Positions 50,765 to 58,076 of a stretch of DNA of 64,000 nt are shown piece by piece. Position numbers and translations under genes: made by a program. The first letter of the stretch is position 1, and each line of letters begins with the position of its first letter. The notes below the pieces were generated by a model. The model was not told the DNA's origin and made no database searches. It saw only the letters and a program-made list of their open reading frames with translations. Origin of the DNA: JAVBOO01 sp031550435. Lineage in GTDB: Bacteria > Bacillota > Clostridia > Lachnospirales > WRAX01. Where the stretch lies: NCBI GenBank assembly GCA_031550435.1, contig JAVBOO010000029.1, forward strand, positions 1 to 64,000. The letters run 5' to 3'.

Positions 50765-50790
50765 TCTGACAGAAAACAGGGGGAAAACAG

Positions 50791-51570
50791 ATGCTGACTA
50801 ACAAGGTTGAAATTTGCGGAGTAAACACATCAAAGCTTCCCATACTGAAAAACGATGAAAAAGAAGAGCTGTTCAAGCGCATACTCGAAGGCGACGAACA
50901 GGCCAGACACGACTATATTTACGGCAATTTGAGGCTTGTACTGAGTGTGATACAAAAATTTAACAACAGAGGCGAAAACGCGGACGACATATTCCAGGTC
51001 GGCTGCATAGGACTGATTAAGGCCATAGACAATTTTGACGTTACTCTCGGCGTCAAATTTTCAACGTATGCGGTGCCGATGATAATCGGAGAGATACGCC
51101 GTTATCTCAGGGACAATAACGCCATCAGAGTAAGCCGGTCTCTGAGGGATACGGCATATAAAGCGCTGCAAGTAAAAGAAAGGCTTACAAACAGAGACTC
51201 CAAAGAGCCGACTATAGACGAGATCGCAAAAGAGCTCGAGTTGCCAAGAGAGGACATAATACTCGCCCTCGACGCGATTCAGGAGCCGGTATCTCTTTTT
51301 GAGCCTGTGTACAACGACGGCGCAGACGCCATTTTTGTTATGGACCAAGTCAGCGACGACAAGAATATAGACCATTTATGGCTCGAAAATATTTCGCTGA
51401 GCGAAGCGATGAAACGACTGAACATGAGAGAAAAGCATATACTGGGTCTAAGGTTTTTCGAGGGCAAAACGCAAACGGAGGTTGCCGAGGAAATAGGTAT
51501 ATCCCAGGCACAGGTTTCTAGACTTGAAAAAAGCGCTCTGAAAAACATGAAAAAACATATAGGCTCATAA
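50791..51570 (+). CDS. sigG: RNA polymerase sporulation sigma factor SigG
   Basis: Late forespore sigma factor that drives SASP and germination genes, such as those at 10-14 kb. Region 2 (NLRLVLSVIQKFNNRG, DDIFQVGCIGLIKAIDNFD, KFSTYAVPMIIGEIRRYLRD), region 3 and region 4 (LGLRFFEGKTQTEVAEEIGISQAQVSRLEKSAL) are all present. The N terminus NKVEICGVNTSKLP closely matches Bacillus SigG and separates it from SigF. 259 residues. The ATG has GGGGG about 8 bases upstream. No spoIIG genes precede it; instead an R1 element ends 27 bases upstream. Confidence 0.96.
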   Translation: MLTNKVEICGVNTSKLPILKNDEKEELFKRILEGDEQARHDYIYGNLRLVLSVIQKFNNRGENADDIFQVGCIGLIKAIDNFDVTLGVKFSTYAVPMIIGEIRRYLRDNNAIRVSRSLRDTAYKALQVKERLTNRDSKEPTIDEIAKELELPREDIILALDAIQEPVSLFEPVYNDGADAIFVMDQVSDDKNIDHLWLENISLSEAMKRLNMREKHILGLRFFEGKTQTEVAEEIGISQAQVSRLEKSALKNMKKHIGS

Positions 51571-51574
51571 AAAA

Positions 51575-51616
51575 GGGCTGTATCGGTCGATTTACTAAAT
51601 CGTTCCGATGCAGCCC
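51575..51616. terminator. Bidirectional terminator between sigG and the ABC permease
   Basis: A 12-bp stem GGGCTGTATCGG/CCGATGCAGCCC, one pair being G-T, with an 18-base loop that can pair further. The minus strand ends in TTTTTT; the plus strand in CTCGTCTTTG. Confidence 0.75.
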
Positions 51617-51636
51617 CTCGTCTTTGTGCGCGTTTG

Positions 51637-52437
51637 TCAGCCTGCTATGTCCTTTTTAACGTATTTATAAAGACCTGCCGTAAAGAACGCCGCGCCGGTC
51701 AGTATGCCCGCAAACAAGTATGCCCAAAGCACGGTTCCGCTTCCTATGGTATCCGCGGCTTGGGCATATGATGCGGGTGTGAAGTAGTTTAAGAATGAAA
51801 AGTCCGGGTTAAACGACGGGGGAATTGTCAGAGCATAAGCCAACACGGCAATACCTATACCGACACCGCTCATATTGCGTCTCGCAAAAGCGGACAACCC
51901 GAAGCAAATCGCTCCTATCTCAAGGCTCATAACAAAAAGCGTAAAATGAAGCAAAAGCAGCCTTGACATGGAGTAGTCGGCTTTTACGGCCGCGAAGCCC
52001 AAAATAGCCACGACAATCTGAAAAACATTTATTGCCGCAATATTGCTAAAAATCGCCGCCGCTTTTGTTAAATATATTTTTTGCCTGGATACGGGATGAG
52101 CCAGCAAAAACTCGGAGGTATGCATAAACTCTTCTTTCGATATCATGTTTGCGCTCAAAGCGCCGCAATACATAGAAAGCCCGATTATAAGCATCATTCC
52201 GCATTCGATGCCGTAAAAATGAAGTATATTGTCTATGCCCAGCTCCGCCATCCCGAAAAGCTTGTCAAGTCCGCCCATACTTTTAAGCATATCAATCAGA
52301 TAGGCCGTATCAACTTTTCCGATTATGCTGTTGTACATCAGTATAACCGCGAACGTAAAAAGTCCGAGAGACACAGACCAGATCAGCAGGGATTTCAACC
52401 CCGCTTTCAGCTCACGCATGTAAAGAGGCATACTCAT
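51637..52437 (-). CDS. ABC transporter permease (ABC-2 type)
   Basis: Membrane subunit of an exporter, paired with the ATPase next to it. 266 residues with six hydrophobic segments, the ABC-2 layout (first helix near 18-36, then a loop, then five clustered helices). The MPLYMRELKAGLKSLLIW start and the KEEFMHTSEFLLAHPVSRQKIYLTK loop are typical of ABC-2 type permeases. The ATG at 52437 overlaps the ATPase stop (ATGA) and has GGGGAG 5 bases upstream. Substrate unknown; drugs, peptides or lipids are possible. Confidence 0.88.
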   Translation of the reverse strand: MSMPLYMRELKAGLKSLLIWSVSLGLFTFAVILMYNSIIGKVDTAYLIDMLKSMGGLDKLFGMAELGIDNILHFYGIECGMMLIIGLSMYCGALSANMISKEEFMHTSEFLLAHPVSRQKIYLTKAAAIFSNIAAINVFQIVVAILGFAAVKADYSMSRLLLLHFTLFVMSLEIGAICFGLSAFARRNMSGVGIGIAVLAYALTIPPSFNPDFSFLNYFTPASYAQAADTIGSGTVLWAYLFAGILTGAAFFTAGLYKYVKKDIAG

Positions 52438-53315
52438 TTTGTCTCCCCCCGTTTCTCGTAAAAATGCATAAAAATTTCTTCGAGCGAAGGCTCGGTTATA
52501 GACAGCCTTGTAACGGGAAGCTCATTAATAACTGATATCAGTTTTTTAATATCACCGTTAAAAAGAAAAGTCAGCTCGTCCCCGAGATTCCGGAAATCAA
52601 TTACACCTTCGATTTCGGGCAGGGAAGTTATACCCCCGATATATACTCTCTTTGCGCTTGCCTTCGTGAAGTCCCCGATGGGCCGAGTTTCAATTATCCT
52701 GCCTTCTCTTACGACCGAGGCATTCTTACATATGCTCTGAACCTCCGAGAGTACATGAGAGGAAAAAAGCACGGTTGCGCCGTCCCTGTTTCTTTCAACG
52801 ACAAGATTGAGAAATTCTTTTTGCATAAGAGGGTCAAGCCCCGATGTCGGCTCATCCAGCACCAAGAGCCTCGGCCTGTGCGCAAAAGCGCAGACTATCC
52901 CGAGCTTTCGCCTGTTTCCGAGCGATAATTCTTCGATTTTTTTGTGCCTGTCTATCGCAAAGCGCTCAATAAGGTCGCTTGTTTCTTTTTTACAGTCTTT
53001 ACCGTAAAGAGCGGTCGAATAGGCGATCAAGTCCTTAACTCGCATTTCGGGGTACAACAGCCCGTCGGACGACATGTATCCGACATCGCGGAACAATTCC
53101 TCCCCGTGCTGCTCGATAGGCTTGCCGAACAGCTTAACGCTTCCTCTCGTTCGTTTGATAAAGCCCATCAGACAGCGCAGAGTTGTTGATTTACCCGAAC
53201 CGTTCGGCCCAACAAAGCCGAAGAGGTCACCCTCGGGTATGACCATATCCGCGTCTATGATCCCTCTGTGTTTGCCGTAATACTTTGTCAGCCTGTTAAT
53301 TTCAACTATGTTCAC
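52434..53315 (-). CDS. ABC transporter ATP-binding protein
   Basis: ATPase of the exporter. Walker A GPNGSGKST, signature LSLGNRRKLGI, Walker B LLVLDEPTSGLDP and the H-loop SSHVL are present. 293 residues, with an additional C-terminal domain (about 215-285) found in bacitracin/Na-type exporters. The start is GTG 53315, 4-5 bases after AAGGTGA. Translationally coupled to the permease. Upstream are an R3 hairpin and an R2 element. Confidence 0.92.
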   Translation of the reverse strand: MNIVEINRLTKYYGKHRGIIDADMVIPEGDLFGFVGPNGSGKSTTLRCLMGFIKRTRGSVKLFGKPIEQHGEELFRDVGYMSSDGLLYPEMRVKDLIAYSTALYGKDCKKETSDLIERFAIDRHKKIEELSLGNRRKLGIVCAFAHRPRLLVLDEPTSGLDPLMQKEFLNLVVERNRDGATVLFSSHVLSEVQSICKNASVVREGRIIETRPIGDFTKASAKRVYIGGITSLPEIEGVIDFRNLGDELTFLFNGDIKKLISVINELPVTRLSITEPSLEEIFMHFYEKRGETK

Positions 53316-53335
53316 AACATCACCTTTTTAAGAAT

Positions 53336-53369
53336 ATAGCAGTTTAAGTCAAAAACGGTCTTAAACGAT
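53336..53369 (+). repeat. R3-like hairpin fragment
   Basis: ATAGCAGTTTAAGTC... GTCTTAAACGATG corresponds to the second R3 hairpin. A similar piece lies at 47155-47184. Confidence 0.45.
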
Positions 53370-53414
53370 GCCGGCAGTCCAGTGTCAATGCCAACCGGAA
53401 GCGCATCATATTTT

Positions 53415-53573
53415 TTACCGCGGAAGTTAAATACCGCATAAAATACTTACGCGGTTACTCGTACCGAGCAGACGCGCCCGGATACGCCGCAGTGTTCAAA
53501 TGCGAAGCATCTGCGTCTAAGCCGGGTAACACCAAAATATAGCGTTTTCCTATATTTTGGTGCCAAAGTAATA
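53415..53573 (+). repeat. R2 element, full copy
   Basis: Runs from TTACCGCGGAAGTTAAATAC through ACTTACGCGGTTACTCGTAC, GAGCAGACGCG, GCATCTGCGTCTAAGCCGGG and ends in the palindrome AAAATATAGCG... CCTATATTTTGGTGCC, then AAAGTAATA. Reference copy for the short form of R2. Confidence 0.75.
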
Positions 53574-53731
53574 CTGCCTGAACAAAAGTGCTTACTTATG
53601 TCTTTTGCGTTAACACGGCATGTGTCTGTTTCATATCATATAGTAACAAGTTAAACGCCGAAGGGCGTTTGTGTCCGCATTGTATCGCGCGTCCTGCGCG
53701 GCGCAACGAATCAACTATAAAGAGGTGTATT

Positions 53732-54226
53732 ATGTATCCGTTTTTCTATGACAACCGCCAAAGAAGAAAAGACGAAGAACACGATATATTGAGCCAGTAC
53801 GAGAATTTCTACGAAAACGAACCTCAGCAGGAATACGAAGTCGAGCAGTTCAACCTGCCCCGGACACCGCGCAGACCGAACGTTCCCGGTTTTATACCCG
53901 GCGAAACTCAAAATCCTTACCTTGATGACTATAACCGCAGATCCCCGAACAGGCCTTATGATAACAACAGCGGAAGAAGACCGTCCGGTCCTCCCCCAAG
54001 CACCGTTCCCTCCAAAAGCCGCGGAACTAATCTCAAGGCCGTAGACCCGGGTTCAATCAGATTTTGCTCGCACAATTACACCTATATCTGGCTGAGAAAC
54101 GGTCAAGGCTTCTGGATGTATATAACGCATGTCGGAAGAAGATCAATCTCCGGCTACAGATGGACTCCGTTTGGCTGGGTATATTCGGGACAGGATTTAA
54201 GAAACATCGAGAGCTTTTTCTGCTGA
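53732..54226 (+). CDS. Conserved orphan protein, possibly spore-coat or surface associated
   Basis: 164 residues. The first 100 are low-complexity and charged (Tyr, Asn, Arg, Pro rich: YENFYENEPQQEYEVEQF, RRSPNRPYDNNSGRR). The last 60 form a compact Trp/Tyr-rich domain (IRFCSHNYTYIWLRNGQGFW, then THVGRRSISGYRWTPFGWVY, ending IESFFC) of a type recurrent in spore formers. No signal peptide is seen. The ATG at 53732 has GAGGTG 7 bases upstream; the frame upstream reads through non-coding DNA. CATATCATA at about 53632-53640 resembles a mother-cell sigma-E/K -10, a weak hint. Function unknown. Confidence 0.7.
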   Translation: MYPFFYDNRQRRKDEEHDILSQYENFYENEPQQEYEVEQFNLPRTPRRPNVPGFIPGETQNPYLDDYNRRSPNRPYDNNSGRRPSGPPPSTVPSKSRGTNLKAVDPGSIRFCSHNYTYIWLRNGQGFWMYITHVGRRSISGYRWTPFGWVYSGQDLRNIESFFC

Positions 54227-54245
54227 CCTATCCGGAAAAAGATAA

Positions 54246-54262
54246 TCGGGCTAAAAGCCCGA
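54246..54262. terminator. Small hairpin between convergent genes
   Basis: A 7-bp stem TCGGGCT/AGCCCGA with loop AAA. On the minus strand ATTATCTTTTT follows. A weak terminator for ytvI. Confidence 0.4.
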
Positions 54263-54272
54263 ATACATAATG

Positions 54273-54311
54273 CCATATATACCGCTTAGAATACTTACGC
54301 GGTTACTCGGA
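54273..54311 (+). repeat. R2 fragment supplying the ytvI stop codon
   Basis: TACCGCTTAGAATACTTACG then CGGTTACTCGGA matches the R2 segment ACCGCATAAAATACTTACGC-GGTTACTCG. The ytvI stop TAA (minus, 54305-54303) is part of this segment. Confidence 0.5.
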
Positions 54312-55415
54312 ATCTATCGGTTCGGCAAGATTCGCTTCGGGATTTTCCGCTGAAACAAGCACTTTGCCCGTATCGGGCATTTCAAAAATAATCTTGGCGG
54401 TAACGAGTATCATTGGACCGGCAAAAAACCCGACAAACCCGAAAAGGCGAAGACCCGCGTATATGGACATGAGGGTCAGGAGCGGATGTATTCCGATTTG
54501 CTCGCTGAGCACCTTAGGCTCGAGCAGCTGCCGCGTCAGGAAAACCGCGCCGTATATTATCATCAGCCCGACGGCCAGAGTATAATCTCCCGTTAAAAGG
54601 CAAAACAGCGCCCATGGCCATAAAACTGCTCCGCTTCCGAATATCGGGAGGGCGTCCACAAAACCGATTACAAGGCCCATGACAAGAGCATAGGGTATCC
54701 TGACAATAGTCAGTCCGAGTATGCATATCGCAGTGGAAACACTCATGATTATCGCCTGAGCTTTTATATACCCGACTATGGCCTTTAGGAAGCCTTTTTT
54801 TATTGTTCCTGCCCCGGACGAGACCCACTCCGGCAAAAAGCCTTTAAGCCCCAAAGCAATCATGTGCTTATCTTTTATAAACAGAAATGTCGACAGCAGA
54901 AACAGTATCACGTTCGTTAAGGCCATCGGCAGACTCGACACAAAGTTTATCGATGTGTTTTTAACCGCTCCGCTCAGAAAGTCGGTAAGCGTCGTCAGCA
55001 AAGAGCTGACAGCCGAGTCAAACACCTCGCTCATTTCAACGGGTATAAATTCTGTGAGCTTTGCGTTTACATCATCAAGCTTTTGCGTAAAAATCTCGGT
55101 GTATGAAGGAAACTGCGTCTGCAAATCCTTTATTTCCCTCGTGGCTCTTGAAACTATCTTTGTCCCTATGAGCGCGATACCGCCCAGTAAAAGGACAATC
55201 GCAAGCAAGGCGGCAAGCGTTCTCTTTAATTTGAACGCTTTGTTCATCAGAAGGACGAACGGCTCCAAAACAAGGCTGAAAATATAACCGATTACAAACG
55301 GCGCAATATACGAGTACAACGTTGTCAGGAAAAAGTAAACGATAAATATAAATGCCGCAAGCATCAGTGTTTTGTTGATGACGCTCTTGTTTTCTCGGTA
55401 AAACCTTTGAAGCAT
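54303..55415 (-). CDS. ytvI: Sporulation membrane protein YtvI (AI-2E/PerM family)
   Basis: Polytopic membrane protein of the AI-2E/PerM superfamily; the ytvI group is tied to sporulation. 370 residues, about seven to eight membrane segments, two near the N terminus (about 16-55) with APFVIGYIFSLVLEPFV, a long extracellular segment, then a cluster containing GLVIGFVDALPIFGSGAVLWPWAL and GIHPLLTLMSIYAGLRLFGFVG FFAGP, both family signatures. The ATG at 55415 has GGGAGGGACACC upstream. The last codons enter an R2 fragment that provides the stop. Transport substrate unknown. Confidence 0.85.
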   Translation of the reverse strand: MLQRFYRENKSVINKTLMLAAFIFIVYFFLTTLYSYIAPFVIGYIFSLVLEPFVLLMNKAFKLKRTLAALLAIVLLLGGIALIGTKIVSRATREIKDLQTQFPSYTEIFTQKLDDVNAKLTEFIPVEMSEVFDSAVSSLLTTLTDFLSGAVKNTSINFVSSLPMALTNVILFLLSTFLFIKDKHMIALGLKGFLPEWVSSGAGTIKKGFLKAIVGYIKAQAIIMSVSTAICILGLTIVRIPYALVMGLVIGFVDALPIFGSGAVLWPWALFCLLTGDYTLAVGLMIIYGAVFLTRQLLEPKVLSEQIGIHPLLTLMSIYAGLRLFGFVGFFAGPMILVTAKIIFEMPDTGKVLVSAENPEANLAEPIDSE

Positions 55416-55472
55416 GGTGTCCCTCCCGATGTGCGTCCGTTATCTTGCAAATATAGGTGTTTCGGAAAAACA

Positions 55473-56450
55473 TCACCTTGCATAAACTATATCCGAATAC
55501 TTGAACTCCACGTTTTCCTCATAGTGAAGCCCTGTTGAGAACGAAAGATTTTTAATGGTTTCAAGTACGGTCATAAGATCCGTTTTGCCGGCAAAGTACG
55601 CTTCGCAGCTTTCTATCATCTTCGCGGCTTCAGTTGCGGACTCCGTGAACATCTCAACAAACGTAGTTTCCGACTTCTGGTCGTCGTTCCAGGGAAGGCC
55701 CCATGCTCCGCGTTTTTCGTTGAGATAGTCTATGCCTTCTTCCACTGCCCCGTAGTGCATCAGCGAAGTAAAAATCTTGTCTTTGACGGTTAAGCCCTCG
55801 ACGAACTGCATAATTCTCTTCCTCCGCCCTTTTTTGGACTCAAGCAGCCACGTAATTTTAGACATGTATGAAAAAGCTCTGCTGACCTGCTTTGAGGATA
55901 TGGGCAGATTATACGCACAGAAAATATTCTTTGCCAATAGATACGATAACTCTTTACGTTTTTCTTTCTTTAAGCGTATCATTTTGTTTAGCTTATGCTC
56001 CGAAGGTTTTTTTCCGGTCGCAAGCTTTATCATCAACACGTCTATAGCCGTTTCGAAGCTTCTGTGATAAACACTGTATTTCAGTGATTTTATCTCACCC
56101 TCTTTCCTTGAGCCCGTTTTATAGTAAATATAGGGGTGGGCGGCGGTATCGAGGGCATAATGCGTTAAATATCCATAGAGATAGCTCTTTAGCGGGTCCG
56201 GATTCTTTGCTTTTTTTATGCCCGAAAGCATACCTTTTAAAAACTTCGAAAAATCACCTTTGTGCATGGTTGTTCCGATTCCCCTGATTCTCTTTCTGAA
56301 AAGAGAGGGTAGATAATAAAAAAACAAATCCGGCCCCTGAGTGCCGATGTTGAATTGTTCACGGCATTGTTTTAAGGTCTCGCCAAGCTCTTTCGGAAGC
56401 TCGTTAAGCACAGCCTCTCCGTGGATATAGTGTGTAATCAGTCCGGGCAT
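55473..56450 (-). CDS. Zinc-dependent phospholipase C-like domain protein
   Basis: Cytoplasmic protein with the all-helical zinc-dependent phospholipase C fold (Zn_dep_PLPC). Candidate ligand-rich motifs: MPGLITHYIHGEAVL, NIGTQGPDLFFYYLP, LYGYLTHYALDTAAHPYIYY and HRSFETAIDVLM. 325 residues. The ATG at 56450 has AAAGGAGAG about 10 bases upstream. The longer frame to 56669 runs into R1/R2 repeat DNA and is rejected. No signal peptide, so an extracellular lecithinase role is unlikely; the true substrate is unknown. Confidence 0.85.
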   Translation of the reverse strand: MPGLITHYIHGEAVLNELPKELGETLKQCREQFNIGTQGPDLFFYYLPSLFRKRIRGIGTTMHKGDFSKFLKGMLSGIKKAKNPDPLKSYLYGYLTHYALDTAAHPYIYYKTGSRKEGEIKSLKYSVYHRSFETAIDVLMIKLATGKKPSEHKLNKMIRLKKEKRKELSYLLAKNIFCAYNLPISSKQVSRAFSYMSKITWLLESKKGRRKRIMQFVEGLTVKDKIFTSLMHYGAVEEGIDYLNEKRGAWGLPWNDDQKSETTFVEMFTESATEAAKMIESCEAYFAGKTDLMTVLETIKNLSFSTGLHYEENVEFKYSDIVYAR

Positions 56451-56554
56451 AAAATTAAAACTCTCCTTTGGGTAAAATTGGGGCGCGGTTGAAAAAAAGT
56501 ACCGGGCAACAATAACTCGGGTACAAAACCCCTCGCGAGTCATCGTACGGATTT

Positions 56555-56820
56555 TACCCAAACTGTCTTGTTTATAGTACATCGGCAATAAAATACAACT
56601 AAGTAAGTGCTGATTTAATCGAACGGTTGCGCCCGCAAGGGACAAATGCAAGCATCCGGCTCCGCACAAAGGCCGTATAACGGCCGCTTAGGACGATGAT
56701 GCACGGATTAAATCAGCCGAGTATCCGTCCAAAGTGATTTAATCAGTGTTTACCTAACACCGCGTTATATTTAGTTGTTTCCTCGCTTCGGAATAGAAAG
56801 TGCTTGCGGTACGCCGATAT
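56555..56820 (-). repeat. R2 element split by an R1 insertion
   Basis: 56555-56598 (GTACATCGGCAATAAAATAC) and 56757-56800 (ACCGCGTTATATTTAGTTG, then TTTCCTCGCTTCGG) are the two sides of the inverted R2 palindrome (GCAACAAAATATAGG... CGCTATATTTTTTTGTT-CCCTCGCTAAG in 31163-31390). R1 lies exactly between them. Confidence 0.55.
56599..56756 (+). repeat. R1 element, reference full-length copy
   Basis: About 158 bp. Left terminus CTAAGTAAGTGCTGATTTAA-TC; right terminus GATTTAATCAGTGTTTACCT-AA. The termini are imperfect inverted repeats (16 of 22 positions). The interior has a GGCCGTATAACGGCC hairpin and a second inner copy of the terminal motif (GGATTAAATCAGCC). No coding capacity. Flanking TAA on both sides could be a target duplication. 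Confidence 0.75.
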
Positions 56821-56852
56821 CCCTAACGGGTACCGGCAAGCGCTGTAAAGCC

Positions 56853-58076
56853 CTACTGCTTTAAGGCATGACCCGAAGCGATATTAACTATAACCTCGCT
56901 GGCCTTTTCCATGGTCTGTATGCATGCGTACTCATAAGGACCGTGGAAGTTATAGCCTCCGGTAAATATATTCGGGCAGGGCAGCCCCATAAACGAAAGC
57001 CTCGCCCCGTCCGTTCCCCCTCTGACAGGCTCGGACTCGGCCTTAAGCCCCGTTTTTTCTATTGCATTAACCATAAGCGATACAACATAAGGGTGGTTGT
57101 CGAGTATTTCTTTCATGTTGGAGTACTGGTCAACTATGTTGATTGTGAATCTGCCTTCGCCGTATTTCTTGTTTTTCTCGAGCACAAGGTCGAGCATGAA
57201 ATCCTTTTTGGCGTTAAGCTTGTCTTTATCGTGATCGCGAAGTATATACGACAGCTGCGTTTTTTCGCATGCTCCCCTTACATCGCTCAAATGGTAGAAT
57301 CCTTCTCTGTGTTCGGTCGTTGAGGGCTTTTCGTTTTCCGGTATCGCACCGATAATCTCGGCTGCCAACTCGGCGGAGTTTATCATTATTCCCTTCGCGC
57401 TTCCGGGATGCACGGACTTTCCGTTGATCGTTATTTTTGCTGAGGCGGCGTTAAAAGTCTCAACTTCATATACGCCTTCGGCGCTGCCGTCAAGCGTATA
57501 GGCAAACTCCGCGTTAAAACCGGCTACATCAAACTTGTTTGCTCCGCGGCCTATCTCCTCGTCAGGGGTAAAGCCTATTTTTATATCGCCGTGCTTGATC
57601 TCGGGGTGCAGTATCAAATACTCGACAGCGGTCATAATCTCGGCTATTCCGGCCTTATCGTCGGCTCCGAGCAGCGTTGTCCCGTCCGTTACTATCAGGT
57701 CCTTGCCTGTATGGGTTCTGAGGCTCGGAAACTCGGACGGGGACATGATTATGCCCTTGCTGAGCTCTATATCGCCGCCGTCATAATTTTTAACTATGCG
57801 CGGCTTTATATCCTTTCCGGAGCAATCGTCGCTTGTATCCATATGAGCTATAAAACCTATAGTTCCGATGTTTTTGTCAGTGTTTGACGGCAGGGTCGCG
57901 TACACATAACCGAATTCGTCAAGTTTTACATCTTTGAGTCCAAGCTCCGTGCATTCCCGCTCGAGATGCTTTGCAAGCTCAAGCTGCTTACGTGTTGAGG
58001 GACAGGTTTCCGATTCCGGGTCGGATTGGGTATCAAACGATACATATTTAAGAAATCTTTCCACAAGCTTATTCAT
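56853..58076 (-). CDS. pepT: Peptidase T (tripeptide aminopeptidase)
   Basis: Zinc M20 aminopeptidase that frees the N-terminal residue of tripeptides. Metal and catalytic positions are readable: IGFIAHMDTSDDCSG (His, catalytic Asp), LLGADDKAG (bridging Asp), IGFTPDEEIGRG (Glu pair), YTLDGSAEG (Asp) and GGYNFHGPYEY (His). 407 residues, the usual length. The ATG at 58076 has GGAGG 6 bases upstream; the ATG at 58082 touches it. It overlaps the methyltransferase gene by 8 bases, so the two are co-translated. Confidence 0.95.
   Translation of the reverse strand: MNKLVERFLKYVSFDTQSDPESETCPSTRKQLELAKHLERECTELGLKDVKLDEFGYVYATLPSNTDKNIGTIGFIAHMDTSDDCSGKDIKPRIVKNYDGGDIELSKGIIMSPSEFPSLRTHTGKDLIVTDGTTLLGADDKAGIAEIMTAVEYLILHPEIKHGDIKIGFTPDEEIGRGANKFDVAGFNAEFAYTLDGSAEGVYEVETFNAASAKITINGKSVHPGSAKGIMINSAELAAEIIGAIPENEKPSTTEHREGFYHLSDVRGACEKTQLSYILRDHDKDKLNAKKDFMLDLVLEKNKKYGEGRFTINIVDQYSNMKEILDNHPYVVSLMVNAIEKTGLKAESEPVRGGTDGARLSFMGLPCPNIFTGGYNFHGPYEYACIQTMEKASEVIVNIASGHALKQ

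Noticed and set aside
53415..53573. Known structural RNA (riboswitch, T-box, 6S, SRP) in the repeat spacers
   Set aside because: No diagnostic core motifs of these classes were seen, and the sequences recur at unrelated genes.
53588..53731. 48-codon N-terminal extension of the orphan surface/spore protein
   Set aside because: Non-coding-like composition; GAGGTG plus ATG 53732 is a good start.
56451..56669. 73-codon N-terminal extension of the Zn-phospholipase-C-like gene
   Set aside because: It runs into R1/R2 repeat DNA. The MPGLITHYIHG start with its own Shine-Dalgarno is typical of the family.
56555..56820. CRISPR array or tandem repeat
   Set aside because: The repeats are dispersed and nested, not regularly spaced with unique spacers.
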